Made by a program: the position numbers and the translations under genes | Source of the DNA: Cupriavidus oxalaticus | Lineage (GTDB): Bacteria; Pseudomonadota; Gammaproteobacteria; Burkholderiales; Burkholderiaceae | Length of the DNA: 64,000 bases | Assembly: GCF_004768545.1 (NCBI RefSeq) | Contig: NZ_CP038635.1 | Span: 806,001-870,000 of the forward strand | Reading direction: 5' to 3' | Shown: positions 8,365 to 17,549 of the stretch, piece by piece | Layout of the letters: each line of letters starts with the position of its first letter | Position numbering within the stretch: the stretch's first letter is position 1 | Notes under the pieces: model-generated | Databases searched by the model: none | What the model was told of the DNA's origin: nothing | What the model saw: only the letters and a program-made list of their open reading frames with translations

Positions 8365-9168
8365 ATGGCCGAGAACGATGCGCGCGTGGACGCGCCGCTG
8401 CTGACCGAAACGCGCGATGCCGCCGGCGTGGTGCGGGTGACCATGAACCGGCCCCAGGCCTTCAACGCCTTGTCCGAAGGCCTGCTGGACGCGCTGGCCG
8501 AGACCTTCCGCCGGCTAGCCGCCGACGACGCCGTGCGCGTGGTGGTGCTGGCCGGTGCGGGCAAGGCCTTCTGCGCCGGCCATGACCTGCGCGAGATGCG
8601 CGCGACGCCGTCGCACGACTACTACCGGCGCCTGTTCGACCGCTGCACGCGCGTGATGATGGCGATCCAGAAGATGCCGCAGCCAGTGATTGCGCGGGTA
8701 CAAGGTATCGCCACCGCGGCCGGCTGCCAGCTGGTGGCGATGTGCGACCTCGCGGTCGCCGCCGACGACGCGCGTTTTGCGGTGTCCGGCGTCAACCTCG
8801 GCCTGTTCTGCTCGACGCCGGGCGTGGCGCTGTCTCGCAACCTGCACCGCAAGCAGGCCATGGAAATGCTGCTGACCGGCGATATGATCGATGCCGCCAC
8901 CGCGCGCGAGCGCGGGCTGGTCAACCGCGTGGTGCCGGCCGCCGCACTGGACGACGAGGTGGCGCGGCTGGCCGCCAGTATCTGCGCCAAGCCGGCAGCG
9001 GCCGTCGCCGCCGGCAAGGGGCTGTTCTACCGCCAGCTTGAAATGGGTATCGAGGCCGCCTACCAGCTCGCCGGCCAGACCATGGCCTGCAACATGATGG
9101 ATGACTCGGCGCTGGAAGGCGTGCAGGCCTTTCTCGACAAGCGCACGCCGTCGTGGCGTGGCGGATAG
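8365..9168 (+). CDS. Enoyl-CoA hydratase/isomerase-family protein (ECHDC3-like, non-canonical active site)
   Basis: A crotonase-fold acyl-CoA protein of 267 residues. The oxyanion-hole segments are present: AFCAGHDLREM (about 68-78) and GIATAAGCQLVAMCDLAVA (about 114-132). The two glutamates that hydrate enoyl-CoA in classical crotonase are not: position 122 is Gln (GCQLVA instead of GCELA) and the second site reads FAVSGVNLGLFCSTPG (about 138-153). That pattern matches ECHDC3-like members, whose reaction is not settled, so a name such as enoyl-CoA hydratase would overstate it. A strong AGGAGG precedes the start. It probably shares a transcript with the deacetylase-like gene 12 bases upstream. 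Confidence 0.85.
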   Translation: MAENDARVDAPLLTETRDAAGVVRVTMNRPQAFNALSEGLLDALAETFRRLAADDAVRVVVLAGAGKAFCAGHDLREMRATPSHDYYRRLFDRCTRVMMAIQKMPQPVIARVQGIATAAGCQLVAMCDLAVAADDARFAVSGVNLGLFCSTPGVALSRNLHRKQAMEMLLTGDMIDAATARERGLVNRVVPAAALDDEVARLAASICAKPAAAVAAGKGLFYRQLEMGIEAAYQLAGQTMACNMMDDSALEGVQAFLDKRTPSWRGG

Positions 9169-9183
9169 TCGACTTATTGTGGT

Positions 9184-9208
9184 TCTTTATGCTGGGTGTG
9201 CATAAAGA
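9184..9208. promoter_or_regulatory. Inverted repeat upstream of metN, possible operator
   Basis: A perfect 9-bp inverted repeat (tctttatgc at 9184-9192, gcataaaga at 9200-9208) with a 7-base spacer. It lies in an unusually AT-rich gap that also holds ataaa-N6-tttat (9214-9229) and another gcataaaat (9245-9253). The half-sites look like a LysR-type or CysB-like binding region for a sulfur or methionine gene. The regulator is inferred. Confidence 0.45.
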
Positions 9209-9275
9209 CATCGATAAAAATTCGTTTATGGTATGAAGCGAATCGCATAAAATACCGGCTTCACAAAAATAAGTG

Positions 9276-9320
9276 CGGCAACAGCGCTCGAGACAAACTC
9301 GCCTGTTGCCGTTTTCTTTT
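9276..9320 (+). terminator. metN: Terminator-like hairpin in the metN leader, possible attenuator
   Basis: cggcaacag (9276-9284) pairs with ctgttgccg (9303-9311), with an inner cgag/ctcg stem. It is followed by ttttctttt, ending 12 bases before the metN ATG. It could be the terminator of the upstream crotonase gene. Since the AT-rich promoter-like stretch lies before it, it could equally act as an attenuator of metNIQ. Confidence 0.6.
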
Positions 9321-9332
9321 GGTCACCTTTAC

Positions 9333-10367
9333 ATGATCGAACTGCAAGGACTGTCGCAGCGCTTCCCGGGCGCGTCTGGCGACGTGCATGCATTGCGGGA
9401 CGTCAGCCTGTCGATTGCAGCGGGCGAAGTCTTCGGCATCATCGGCCGCAGCGGCGCCGGCAAGAGCACGCTGGTTCGCGCCATCAACCTGCTGAACCGG
9501 CCCAGCAGCGGCCGCGTCGTCGTCGACGGCCAGGACCTGACCGCGCTGGACAACGGCGCGCTGCGCCTGGCCCGGCGCGAGATCGGCATGATCTTCCAGC
9601 ATTTCAACCTGCTGTCGTCGCGCACCGTCTATGACAATGTGGCGCTGCCGCTGGAACTGGCGGGCAAGCCCAAGGCGGAAATCGCCGCAACCGTGCTGCC
9701 GCTGCTGGAGCTGGTCGGCCTGTCGGCGCTGAAGGACCGCCACCCGGCGCAGATCAGCGGCGGGCAGAAGCAGCGCGTGGGTATCGCGCGCGCGCTGGCG
9801 AGCAAGCCCAAGGTGCTGCTGTCGGACGAAGCCACTTCGGCGCTGGATCCGGAAACCACGCGTTCCATCCTGGAACTGCTCAGGCAGATCAATCGCGAAC
9901 TGGGCCTGACCATCGTGATGATCACGCACCAGATGGAGGTCATCAAGCAGGTGTGCGACCGCGTCGCCGTGCTCGAGGCCGGCCAGGTGGTCGAGCAGGG
10001 CCGCGTGATCGACGTGTTCCTGCGTCCGCAGCACGACGTCACGCGCGCCATGATCGGCGATGTCATTTCGCAGGAGCTGCCGGCGAGCGTGCTCAAGCGC
10101 GTCGAAAGCCGGCTCGGCAATGGCCGCGACCACGTCTACCGCCTCGCCTTCACCGGCGAGGGCGTCGACCAGCCGGTACTGGCGCAGGCGATCCGCCGCT
10201 ACGGGCTGGATTTCAACATCCTGCACGGCCACATCGACGAGATCCAGGGCCAGGCCTTCGGCTCGCTGGCGATCATGGCCACTGGCGAGCTGGCCGACGT
10301 GAAGGCAGCAATGGAATACCTGCAGGCGCAAGGCGTCGTGGTGGAGGAGTTCGAGCATGTGGTCTGA
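9333..10367 (+). CDS. metN: Methionine ABC transporter ATP-binding protein
   Basis: The ATPase of the MetNIQ methionine importer, on the inner face of the membrane. The 344-residue protein has Walker [13 protein letters not shown], signature [16 protein letters not shown] and Walker [13 protein letters not shown]. After about residue 260 comes a C-terminal NIL domain ([20 protein letters not shown]), which in MetN binds methionine and inhibits transport. The ATG at 9333 ([11 protein letters not shown]) matches the family; the longer upstream start lies inside the leader hairpin region. The 3' end overlaps metI by 11 bases, indicating translational coupling. Confidence 0.95.
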   Translation: MIELQGLSQRFPGASGDVHALRDVSLSIAAGEVFGIIGRSGAGKSTLVRAINLLNRPSSGRVVVDGQDLTALDNGALRLARREIGMIFQHFNLLSSRTVYDNVALPLELAGKPKAEIAATVLPLLELVGLSALKDRHPAQISGGQKQRVGIARALASKPKVLLSDEATSALDPETTRSILELLRQINRELGLTIVMITHQMEVIKQVCDRVAVLEAGQVVEQGRVIDVFLRPQHDVTRAMIGDVISQELPASVLKRVESRLGNGRDHVYRLAFTGEGVDQPVLAQAIRRYGLDFNILHGHIDEIQGQAFGSLAIMATGELADVKAAMEYLQAQGVVVEEFEHVV

Positions 10368-11010
10368 AATGTTTGACCTGTTCCTGACCTCGTTCAACGA
10401 GACCCTGCTGATGGTGGCGATCTCCGGCGTGGTCGGCTCGCTGCTGGGCGTGCCGCTGGGCGTGCTGCTGCACCTGACCAATCGCGGTGGCGTGCTGTCG
10501 CACCCGCTGTTCAACCGCACCATCGGCGTGGTGGTCAACGCGGTGCGTTCGATCCCGTTCATCATCCTGCTGGTGGTGGTGATCCCGTTCACGCGCTTTA
10601 TCGTGGGTTCGTCGATCGGTACCACTGCAGCGATCGTCCCGCTGACCATCGCGGCGATTCCCTTTATTGCCCGCCTGGTCGAAAGCGCGCTGCGCGAGGT
10701 CGACAAGGGCCTGGTCGAGGCCGCCCAGTCGATGGGTGCGACGACCGGCCAGATCGTGTGGAAGGTGCTGCTGCCGGAGGCCATGCCTGGCATCGTCGCC
10801 GGCCTGACCATCACCTTCGTCAGCCTGGTCGGCTACTCGGCCATGGCCGGTGCGATCGGCGGCGGCGGCCTGGGCGACCTGGGCATCCGCTATGGCTACC
10901 AGCGCTACATCACCGAGGTGATGGCGGCGGTGGTGGTGATCCTGATCATCTTCGTGCAGGCCGTGCAGAGCTTCGGCGACTGGCTGGTCCGGCGCATCAG
11001 CCACCGCTGA
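10357..11010 (+). CDS. metI: Methionine ABC transporter permease
   Basis: The membrane channel of MetNIQ. The 217-residue protein has about five to six hydrophobic segments. The EAA-type coupling loop, reading [27 protein letters not shown], docks onto MetN. The start overlaps the end of metN by 11 bases and metQ follows after 33 bases. Length and the motifs [19 protein letters not shown] and [23 protein letters not shown] are typical of MetI. Confidence 0.95.
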   Translation: MWSEMFDLFLTSFNETLLMVAISGVVGSLLGVPLGVLLHLTNRGGVLSHPLFNRTIGVVVNAVRSIPFIILLVVVIPFTRFIVGSSIGTTAAIVPLTIAAIPFIARLVESALREVDKGLVEAAQSMGATTGQIVWKVLLPEAMPGIVAGLTITFVSLVGYSAMAGAIGGGGLGDLGIRYGYQRYITEVMAAVVVILIIFVQAVQSFGDWLVRRISHR

Positions 11011-11043
11011 ACCAAACTACTTCTAGAAATAGGAACGTACATC

Positions 11044-11841
11044 ATGCAACGTCGCAACCTGCTGCAATGGATTCTCGGCGCCGCGCTCGGCGCCTCGCTG
11101 GCCACCGGCGCGATCGCCCAGGAGAAACCGATCAAGATCGGCGTCACCGGCGGCCCGCACGCGCAGATCATGGAACAGGTGAAGAAGGTCGCCGCCAAGG
11201 ACGGCCTGAACATCCAGGTAGTCGAGTTCAGCGACTACATCCAGCCCAACGCCGCGCTGGCCGCCGGCGACCTGGATGCCAACAGCTACCAGCACCTGCC
11301 TTACCTGGAAGCCCAGATCAAGGACCGCGGCTACAAGTTCACGCACATCGCCTACACCGTGACCTTCCCGATGGGCGTGTACTCCAAGAAGATCAAGTCG
11401 CTCGACCAGCTCAAGCAGGGCGCGCGCGTGGGCGTGCCCAACGATCCGACCAACGGCGGCCGCGGCCTGCTGCTGCTGCAGAGCAAGGGCGTGATCAAGC
11501 TCAAGCCTAACGCCGGCCTGAAGGCGACCCCGCTGGACATCGCCGAGAATCCGAAGAAGATCCGCATCGTCGAGCTGGACGCCGCGCAGCTGCCGCGCTC
11601 GCTGGATGATCTGGATGCCGCCGCGATCAACGGCAACTACGCGGAATCGGCCGGCCTGTCGCCGACCAAGGATGCGATCGCCATGGAAGGTCCGAAGGGT
11701 CCGTACGCCAACCTGATCGCGATCCGCGAGGCCGACAAGGGCAAGCCGTGGGTGGCCAAGCTGGTGAAGGCGTACCACTCGCCCGAAATCAAGCAATACG
11801 TGAATTCGACCTTCAAGGAATCCGTGATCACCGCCTGGTAA
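11044..11841 (+). CDS. metQ: Methionine-binding periplasmic protein
   Basis: Captures methionine in the periplasm and delivers it to MetNI. The 265-residue protein of the NlpA/MetQ family has a signal peptide (residues 1-25, cleavage near AIAQE). [21 protein letters not shown] follows, then the binding-site block [14 protein letters not shown] and the [14 protein letters not shown] loop. There is no lipobox cysteine, so it appears soluble rather than a lipoprotein. It is the last gene of the metNIQ operon. Two hairpins lie in the gap behind it. Confidence 0.95.
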   Translation: MQRRNLLQWILGAALGASLATGAIAQEKPIKIGVTGGPHAQIMEQVKKVAAKDGLNIQVVEFSDYIQPNAALAAGDLDANSYQHLPYLEAQIKDRGYKFTHIAYTVTFPMGVYSKKIKSLDQLKQGARVGVPNDPTNGGRGLLLLQSKGVIKLKPNAGLKATPLDIAENPKKIRIVELDAAQLPRSLDDLDAAAINGNYAESAGLSPTKDAIAMEGPKGPYANLIAIREADKGKPWVAKLVKAYHSPEIKQYVNSTFKESVITAW

Positions 11842-11873
11842 TCCTTGGCAATCGCGGTTATGTACCGGTCACT

Positions 11874-11914
11874 TTGAGGCTTCCGTCCAATCAGACGATG
11901 CGCGTAAGCCTCAA
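11874..11914 (+). terminator. Hairpin downstream of metQ, candidate terminator
   Basis: ttgaggctt (11874-11882) pairs with aagcctcaa (11906-11914) around a 23-base loop and is followed by a short T stretch. It lies 33 bases after the metQ stop. Confidence 0.4.
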
Positions 11915-11945
11915 TTTCCGGCACAATCTCCTGACGGCTGGTGGC

Positions 11946-11971
11946 TGCCGGGCTATGCCCGGCATCATTTT
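11946..11971 (+). terminator. Second hairpin between metQ and etfB
   Basis: tgccgggc (11946-11953) pairs perfectly with gcccggca (11957-11964) around a tat loop, followed by tcatttt. It is a compact 8-bp stem and is probably the main terminator of metNIQ. Confidence 0.5.
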
Positions 11972-11983
11972 GCCGATAAAATA

Positions 11984-12031
11984 GTACGATCGTTCGAAAA
12001 ACAGGAGAGCCGCCAACCCGGTGGTTATAAT
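11984..12031 (+). promoter_or_regulatory. etfBA promoter region with an acgatcgt palindrome
   Basis: A perfect -10-like TATAAT lies at 12026-12031, 49 bases before the etfB start. An 8-bp palindrome acgatcgt (11986-11993), followed by tcg, lies about 33 bases upstream of it. The palindrome could be an operator for a fatty-acid or branched-chain catabolism regulator, but no good -35 is visible and the regulator is inferred. Confidence 0.4.
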
Positions 12032-12079
12032 GACGAGCGAACAAAATTTCTGACTATCAGCTATCAGTGGAGTGAGCGC

Positions 12080-12829
12080 ATGAAAGTACTCGTCGCAGTC
12101 AAGCGGGTGGTGGATTACAACGTCAAGGTCCGCGTCAAGGCGGACGGCACGGGCGTCGATCTGGCCAACGTCAAGATGAGCATGAACCCGTTCGACGAAA
12201 TCGCCGTGGAAGAGGCCGTGCGCCTGAAGGAAGCCGGCGTCGTCACCGAAGTCGTCGCCGTGTCGTGCGGTGTCACGCAGTGCCAGGAAACCCTGCGCAC
12301 CGCGATGGCCATCGGTGCCGACCGCGGCATCCTGGTGGAGTCGAACGAAGACCTGCAACCGCTGGCCGTGGCCAAGCTGCTGAAGGCGCTGATCGACAAG
12401 GAACAGCCGCAGCTGGTGATCCTGGGCAAGCAGGCGATCGACGATGACTCCAACCAGACCGGCCAGATGGTGGCCGCGCTGGCCGGCCTGCCGCAAGCCA
12501 CGTTCGCCTCGAAGGTGGTGGTTGCCGACGGCAAGGCGTCGGTGACCCGTGAAGTCGACGGCGGCCTGGAAACGCTATCGCTGAAGCTGCCGGCCGTGGT
12601 GACGACCGACCTGCGCCTGAACGAGCCGCGCTACGTCACGCTGCCGAACATCATGAAGGCGAAGAAGAAGCCGCTGGATACCGTCAAGCCGGAAGACCTC
12701 GGCGTCGACGTGAAGCCGCGCCTGTCGACCCTGAAGGTGGTCGAGCCTGCCAAGCGCAGCGCTGGTGTGATGGTGCCGGACGTCGCGACGCTGGTGCAGA
12801 AGCTGAAGAACGAAGCCAAGGTTATCTGA
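12080..12829 (+). CDS. etfB: Electron transfer flavoprotein beta subunit
   Basis: Small subunit of the soluble FAD/AMP flavoprotein that takes electrons from acyl-CoA and other dehydrogenases and passes them to ETF:quinone oxidoreductase. The 249-residue protein begins [20 protein letters not shown]. It carries the AMP-binding and family signature [22 protein letters not shown] good GGAGTGAG ribosome site precedes the ATG. etfA starts 18 bases after its stop, giving the standard etfBA pair. Confidence 0.96.
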   Translation: MKVLVAVKRVVDYNVKVRVKADGTGVDLANVKMSMNPFDEIAVEEAVRLKEAGVVTEVVAVSCGVTQCQETLRTAMAIGADRGILVESNEDLQPLAVAKLLKALIDKEQPQLVILGKQAIDDDSNQTGQMVAALAGLPQATFASKVVVADGKASVTREVDGGLETLSLKLPAVVTTDLRLNEPRYVTLPNIMKAKKKPLDTVKPEDLGVDVKPRLSTLKVVEPAKRSAGVMVPDVATLVQKLKNEAKVI

Positions 12830-12847
12830 GCGCCGGGGAGATAGAAC

Positions 12848-13783
12848 ATGACTGCACTCGTCATTGCTGAACACGACAATCAATCGATCAAGGGCGCCAC
12901 GCTGAACACCGTGACCGCCGCAGCCCAATGCGGCGGCGACGTGCACGTGCTGGTGGCCGGTTCCAACGCCAAGGCCGCGGCTGACGCCGCCGCCAAGATC
13001 GCCGGCGTGACCAAGGTCCTGCTGGCCGACGCCGCCTACTTCGGCGACGGCCTGGCCGAAAACGTGGCCGAGCAGGCGCTGGCCATCGCCAACGACTACT
13101 CGCACATCCTGGCTCCGGCCACCCCGTACGGCAAGAACATCCTGCCGCGCGTGGCCGCCAAGCTGGACGTGGCCCAGATCTCGGAAATCTCCAAGGTCGA
13201 CGCCCCGGACACCTTCGAGCGTCCGATCTACGCCGGCAACGCCATCGCCACGGTCAAGTCGGAAGACAAGATCAAGGTGATCACCGTGCGCGGCACCGCG
13301 TTTGACGCCGCCGCTGCCGAAGGTGGCTCGGCCGCCGTCGAGACCCTGCCGGCTGTGGCCGACGCGGGCGTTTCGCAGTTCGTTTCGCGCGAAGTGGCCA
13401 AGAGCGACCGTCCGGAACTGACCGCCGCCAAGATCATCGTCTCGGGTGGCCGTGGCGTGGGTTCGGGCGAGAACTACACCAAGGTGCTGACGCCGCTGGC
13501 CGACAAGCTGGGCGCCGCGCTGGGTGCCTCGCGCGCCGCCGTTGACGCCGGCTTCGTGCCGAACGACTACCAGGTCGGCCAGACCGGCAAGATCGTCGCG
13601 CCGCAGCTGTACATCGCCGTCGGTATCTCCGGCGCGATCCAGCACCTGGCCGGCATGAAGGACTCCAAGGTGATCGTCGCGATCAACAAGGATGCCGAGG
13701 CCCCGATCTTCTCCGTGGCCGACTACGGCCTGGTGGGCGATCTGAATACCGTGGTGCCGGAACTGGTGGCCGCGCTGGGCTGA
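12848..13783 (+). CDS. etfA: Electron transfer flavoprotein alpha subunit
   Basis: Large subunit of ETF, carrying the FAD site. The 311-residue protein begins [11 protein letters not shown]. Its C-terminal FAD domain shows [58 protein letters not shown] and ending [11 protein letters not shown], all characteristic. It lies directly behind etfB and before a strong terminator, so the operon is two genes. Confidence 0.97.
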   Translation: MTALVIAEHDNQSIKGATLNTVTAAAQCGGDVHVLVAGSNAKAAADAAAKIAGVTKVLLADAAYFGDGLAENVAEQALAIANDYSHILAPATPYGKNILPRVAAKLDVAQISEISKVDAPDTFERPIYAGNAIATVKSEDKIKVITVRGTAFDAAAAEGGSAAVETLPAVADAGVSQFVSREVAKSDRPELTAAKIIVSGGRGVGSGENYTKVLTPLADKLGAALGASRAAVDAGFVPNDYQVGQTGKIVAPQLYIAVGISGAIQHLAGMKDSKVIVAINKDAEAPIFSVADYGLVGDLNTVVPELVAALG

Positions 13784-13840
13784 TGCCGTCAGCTTGCCGG
13801 CCGTGAGGTGGATGATACGGCCGGCCATGTTCGCAAAAGG

Positions 13841-13875
13841 AGCCGTTCCCGGGATCTCCCGCGAACGGCTTTTTT
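13841..13875 (+). terminator. Rho-independent terminator of etfBA
   Basis: agccgttc (13841-13848) pairs with gaacggct (13863-13870), followed by five T. It lies 57 bases behind the etfA stop. Confidence 0.85.
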
Positions 13876-13913
13876 GCGTCTATTGATAGCTACGGGGGTA
13901 GGCGATATCAGCA

Positions 13914-13944
13914 AGCAAAAAGGGCGGCCTGTAGGGCCGCCCTT
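13914..13944 (-). terminator. Rho-independent terminator of dadA
   Basis: aagggcggcc (13920-13929) pairs with ggccgccctt (13935-13944) around a 5-base loop. Read on the minus strand it is followed by a T-run, placing it just downstream of dadA. With the etfA terminator it separates the two convergent units. Confidence 0.85.
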
Positions 13945-13967
13945 GTATTGCCTGTGCGTCGCCGTTG

Positions 13968-15272
13968 TCAGGCATGCGCCGGCCGCGGTGCCAGGTGATG
14001 GCGCGTGGGCTTGAGATAGCGTCCCACCGACAGGTCATCGGCACGGATCGCCGGCGAAGTCCCGGAGACCAGGTCCGACAGCAGCTTGCCGGAGCCGCAG
14101 GCCATGGTCCAGCCGAGCGTGCCGTGTCCGGTGTTCAGCCACAGGCCGCGTACCTGCGTCGGGCCGACGATCGGCGTGCCGTCCGGCGTCATCGGGCGCA
14201 GGCCGGTCCAGAAGGTGGCCTGGCTGACATCGCCGGCACCGGGGAACAGGTCGGTGACCACGTGTTCGAGCGTGCGGCGCTTGGCCGGGTCGAGGCTGCG
14301 GTCATAGCCGACGATCTGCGCCATGCCGCCGACGCGGATGCGGTCGTCGAAGCGGGTGATGGCGACCTTGTAGGTTTCATCCAGCACCGTCGACACCGGG
14401 CTGCGCGAGGCGTCGCTGAGCGGCACCGTGATCGAGAAGCCCTTGAGCGGGTACACCGGCAGGTTGGACATGCCCGACAGGAACGGCTTCACCAGCTGCG
14501 TCGACCAGCTGCCCAGCGCCACGACCACCAGGTCGGCGGAGATCGGCTCGCCGTTGACGATGGCGCCGGTGACGGCATCGCCCCGCGTCAGCAGGCTGTC
14601 GATCGAACGGTTGTACAGGAACCTGACGCCCAGCAGCTCGGCCATCTGCGAAAGCCGCGTCGTGAACAACTGGCAGTCGCCGGTTTCATCGTTGGGAAGG
14701 CGCAGGCCGCCGCTCAGCTTGTGGCTGACAGCGGCCAGCGCCGGTTCGCTCGCGGCGAGTTCTTCGCGCGAAAGCAACTGGTAGGGCACGCCGGCTTCTT
14801 CCAGCACGGCGATGTCCTTGGCCGCGCCTTGCAGCTGCTCGTCGGTGCGGAACACCTGCAGCGTGCCTTGCTGGCGGCCTTCATAAGCGATGCCGGTTTC
14901 CGCGCGCAATGCGCGGATGCAGTCGCGGCTGTATTCGGCCAGCCGCACCATGCGCTCCTTGTTCACGGCATAGCGCTCGGCACTGCAGTTCAGCAGCATC
15001 TGCCACATCCATTGCAGCTGGAACAGCGTGCCGTCCGGACGGATGGACAGCGGAGCGTGGTCCTGGAACATCCACTTGATCGCCTTCAGCGGCACGCCGG
15101 GCGCCGCCCACGGCGACGCGTAGCCCGGGGAGATCTGCCCCGCGTTGGCAAAGCTTGTGCCCAGCGCGGGTCCGGCTTCGCGATCGACGACGGTCACTTC
15201 ATGACCGGCCTTGGCCAGATACCACGCACTGGTGACGCCGATGACGCCACTGCCAAGTACGAGAACACGCAT
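13968..15272 (-). CDS. dadA: D-amino acid dehydrogenase, small subunit
   Basis: A membrane-associated FAD enzyme that oxidatively deaminates D-amino acids, classically D-alanine, passing electrons to the respiratory chain. The 434-residue protein has the N-terminal dinucleotide motif [20 protein letters not shown] and a DAO-fold C-terminus with [16 protein letters not shown] and [18 protein letters not shown] chose the ATG at 15272 (MRVLV) with GGGAG nearby. A divergent Lrp/AsnC regulator lies 108 bases upstream, the usual partner of dadA. No alanine racemase (dadX) is adjacent. Confidence 0.93.
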   Translation of the reverse strand: MRVLVLGSGVIGVTSAWYLAKAGHEVTVVDREAGPALGTSFANAGQISPGYASPWAAPGVPLKAIKWMFQDHAPLSIRPDGTLFQLQWMWQMLLNCSAERYAVNKERMVRLAEYSRDCIRALRAETGIAYEGRQQGTLQVFRTDEQLQGAAKDIAVLEEAGVPYQLLSREELAASEPALAAVSHKLSGGLRLPNDETGDCQLFTTRLSQMAELLGVRFLYNRSIDSLLTRGDAVTGAIVNGEPISADLVVVALGSWSTQLVKPFLSGMSNLPVYPLKGFSITVPLSDASRSPVSTVLDETYKVAITRFDDRIRVGGMAQIVGYDRSLDPAKRRTLEHVVTDLFPGAGDVSQATFWTGLRPMTPDGTPIVGPTQVRGLWLNTGHGTLGWTMACGSGKLLSDLVSGTSPAIRADDLSVGRYLKPTRHHLAPRPAHA

Positions 15273-15380
15273 TTCGGGGGCTCCCAACTACGATCTCAGG
15301 TTGAAGAAGGATTTGTCTCTATACTATTGAATACAATCCAGTCATAGTTACCGAATTTCTCAGTAAAACAGGAAAAACTA

Positions 15381-15884
15381 ATGAGAACCAGCCGCCAGCC
15401 CGTACGCACGCTCGACCGGCTCGACCGCAGGATCCTGACGCTGCTGCAGGCAGACGGCAGGATCTCGATGAAAGACCTGGCGGAGGCGGTCGGCCTGACC
15501 ATCACGCCGTGCATCGAGCGGGTCAAGCGCCTGGAGCGCGATGGTGTCATCATGGGCTACTACGCGCGGCTGAATCCGACCCTGCTGGGCAGTGCACTGC
15601 TAGTGTTCGTGGAGATCTCGCTCGGCAATAAATCGGGCAATATGTTCGAGCAGTTCCGGCGCGAGGTGCTGCGCATCCCGGAAGTGCTGGAGTGTCACCT
15701 CGTGTCGGGCGATTTCGACTACCTGATCAAAGCGCGCATCCGCGAGATCGGCGAATACCGGCGGCTGCTGGGCGACATCCTGTTGCAACTGCCCGGTGCC
15801 GCGCAGTCGAAAAGCTATGTCGTCATGGAAGAAATCAAGGAAACGCTTGCAATCTCGGTCGAGGACAAGAGCCAGCCGACCTGA
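15381..15884 (+). CDS. Lrp/AsnC-family transcriptional regulator, likely controller of dadA
   Basis: A leucine-responsive-type regulator, 167 residues. The N-terminal winged helix-turn-helix runs LDRLDRRILTLLQADGRISMKDLAEAVGLTITPCIERVKRLERDG. A C-terminal RAM effector domain contains VLECHLVSGDFDYLIKARI. It is divergent from dadA across a 108-base AT-rich gap, and such a layout normally means it senses an amino acid and activates dadA. The target is inferred from position only. Confidence 0.9.
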   Translation: MRTSRQPVRTLDRLDRRILTLLQADGRISMKDLAEAVGLTITPCIERVKRLERDGVIMGYYARLNPTLLGSALLVFVEISLGNKSGNMFEQFRREVLRIPEVLECHLVSGDFDYLIKARIREIGEYRRLLGDILLQLPGAAQSKSYVVMEEIKETLAISVEDKSQPT

Positions 15885-15917
15885 CCACCCACGCCAGGCC
15901 AACGAAGCCGGGCAATC

Positions 15918-17135
15918 ATGAAGCGCCCCGCCAATCCCTTCAAAGACACGTCCACCGCCGCCGCCGATACGCAGGCGGGCCCGCGGGCGCCCGTCGCGCG
16001 CAAGGGACGCGGCGCGGTCAGCAACCTGCAGGGACGTTTCGAGCGAGACCAGCGCGAGACCTTCGACGACGGCTGGGGTAGTCCGGCAATGGAAGAGCCG
16101 GCGACTGCCGTCGGGCAGGCGCATCCGGAGGCTGCCTCCAACACCACTCCGTCACCGCAAGCGCCATTGCCGCCGCTGCGTACGCAGGTACGCATCGAAC
16201 GCGCGCGCACGATCCTGACCCGCAACGCGTCGCCGGATATCCCGTTCGACGTGTCGCTGAACCCGTACCGCGGCTGCGAGCACGGCTGCATCTACTGCTT
16301 TGCGCGGCCCACGCACGCCTACCTTGACCTGTCGCCGGGGCTCGACTTCGAGACCCGGCTGTTCGCCAAGTCCAACGCTGCCGAGAAGCTGCGCGAGGCG
16401 CTGGCGCGGCCCTCGTACCGCTGCGAGACCATCGCGCTGGGCGTCAACACCGACGCTTACCAGCCGATCGAGCGCGAGCAGCGCATTACCCGCGGCATCC
16501 TCGAGGTGCTGAGCGAACACGACCATCCGGTCGCACTGATCACCAAGTCTTCACTGATCGAGCGTGATATCGACCTGCTGGCGCCGATGGCCGCCAAGCG
16601 GCTCGCGGTGGCGGCGGTCACCATCACCACGCTGGATGCGGACATCGCGCGCACGCTCGAGCCACGCGCGGCGACGCCGTCACGCCGACTGCGTACCATC
16701 CGCACGCTGACCGACGCCGGCATTCCGGTAGGCGTAAGCATTGCCCCGGTAATCCCGTTCATCACCGAGCCTGACCTTGAGCGTGTGCTGGAAGCGGCGC
16801 GAGAGGCGGGCGCCGTCTATGCGAACTACATCGTGCTGCGGCTGCCCTGGGAGGTGCGGCCGCTGTTCGAGGAATGGCTGCTGGCGCATTTCCCCGATCG
16901 CGCCGAGCGGGTCATGAACCGCGTTCGCGACATGCGCGAAGGCAAAGCCTACGATGCCAGCTTTGCCACGCGCATGCGGGGCACGGGCGTGTGGGCGGAC
17001 TTGCTACGTCAGCGCTTCTACAAGGCCGCCGACCGGCTCGGCTTCCGCTATAACCGGTTCGAACTGGATACTTCGCGATTCCGGCCGCCCGCGGGACCAC
17101 GCGGCAAGGACGATCCGCAAGGCTCCTTGTTCTGA
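15918..17135 (+). CDS. PA0069-family radical SAM protein
   Basis: A radical S-adenosylmethionine protein of unknown reaction, 405 residues, related in layout to the spore photoproduct lyase-like group. The 4Fe-4S cluster cysteines are in YRGCEHGCIYCFARPTH (about C120, C124, C127). ALGVNTDAYQPIEREQRITRG and IVLRLPWEVRPLFEEWL follow. The first 85 or so residues are low in structure and Pro/Ala-rich. The 3' end overlaps by 88 bases a probable small gene on the opposite strand. The family is recognised, but the substrate is not. Confidence 0.85.
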   Translation: MKRPANPFKDTSTAAADTQAGPRAPVARKGRGAVSNLQGRFERDQRETFDDGWGSPAMEEPATAVGQAHPEAASNTTPSPQAPLPPLRTQVRIERARTILTRNASPDIPFDVSLNPYRGCEHGCIYCFARPTHAYLDLSPGLDFETRLFAKSNAAEKLREALARPSYRCETIALGVNTDAYQPIEREQRITRGILEVLSEHDHPVALITKSSLIERDIDLLAPMAAKRLAVAAVTITTLDADIARTLEPRAATPSRRLRTIRTLTDAGIPVGVSIAPVIPFITEPDLERVLEAAREAGAVYANYIVLRLPWEVRPLFEEWLLAHFPDRAERVMNRVRDMREGKAYDASFATRMRGTGVWADLLRQRFYKAADRLGFRYNRFELDTSRFRPPAGPRGKDDPQGSLF

Positions 17136-17275
17136 GCTGCTTCAGTGGCCTGCTGGTCGCCGATCATGCGGCTGGCCAGGTCCAGCGCGGCCTTCGCGCT
17201 CGATGGCGGCAGTCCGGAGGACAGCGCCAGCCTGACGGCGATGGCTGCCAGGCGTCCTTCGTCATACGTTGGCAT
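17048..17275 (-). CDS. Small hypothetical protein, antisense-overlapping the radical SAM gene end
   Basis: A 75-residue product beginning MPTYDEGRLAAIAVRLALSS and continuing as an amphipathic helical stretch (KAALDLASRMIGDQQATEA). Its Ser/Arg/Gly-rich tail is encoded opposite the 3' end of the radical SAM gene. Support for a real gene is a clear AAGGAG 11 bases before the ATG and protein-like composition in the first 45 residues. The tail may simply be the shadow of the opposite gene. I do not recognise a family. Confidence 0.45.
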   Translation of the reverse strand: MPTYDEGRLAAIAVRLALSSGLPPSSAKAALDLASRMIGDQQATEAAQNKEPCGSSLPRGPAGGRNREVSSSNRL

Positions 17276-17549
17276 GTCGATTGGTGCTCCTTTGCGCCGC
17301 CAGAGCCACGCTCTGCCGCGCATGTCGCCGCCAGGATCGGACGGTCTTTCCAGTATGGGCGATTTGCGCGAAAGGGGAATTGCCGATTGCGGCCGCATTG
17401 ACCACGCGCAAATGCAGGCAGCTTTTGGCGCCCGCCGCGGTGCTCAAGCGAATGCCGGCAGGGTGGGCATCGCGGATCACCTGCCATCATCCGCCCGCAG
17501 GTTGCCGCGTACGTGGTCGATCAGGTCGCAGTGAATGCCGCCGGCGCGG

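Noticed and set aside
9169..9332. S-adenosylmethionine riboswitch before metN
   Set aside because: Only one simple hairpin and an inverted repeat are visible; I could not find the conserved core of any SAM riboswitch class.
17041..17080. tRNA-like ggttcgaac sequence
   Set aside because: Part of the radical SAM coding sequence; no acceptor stem or anticodon arm can be drawn around it.
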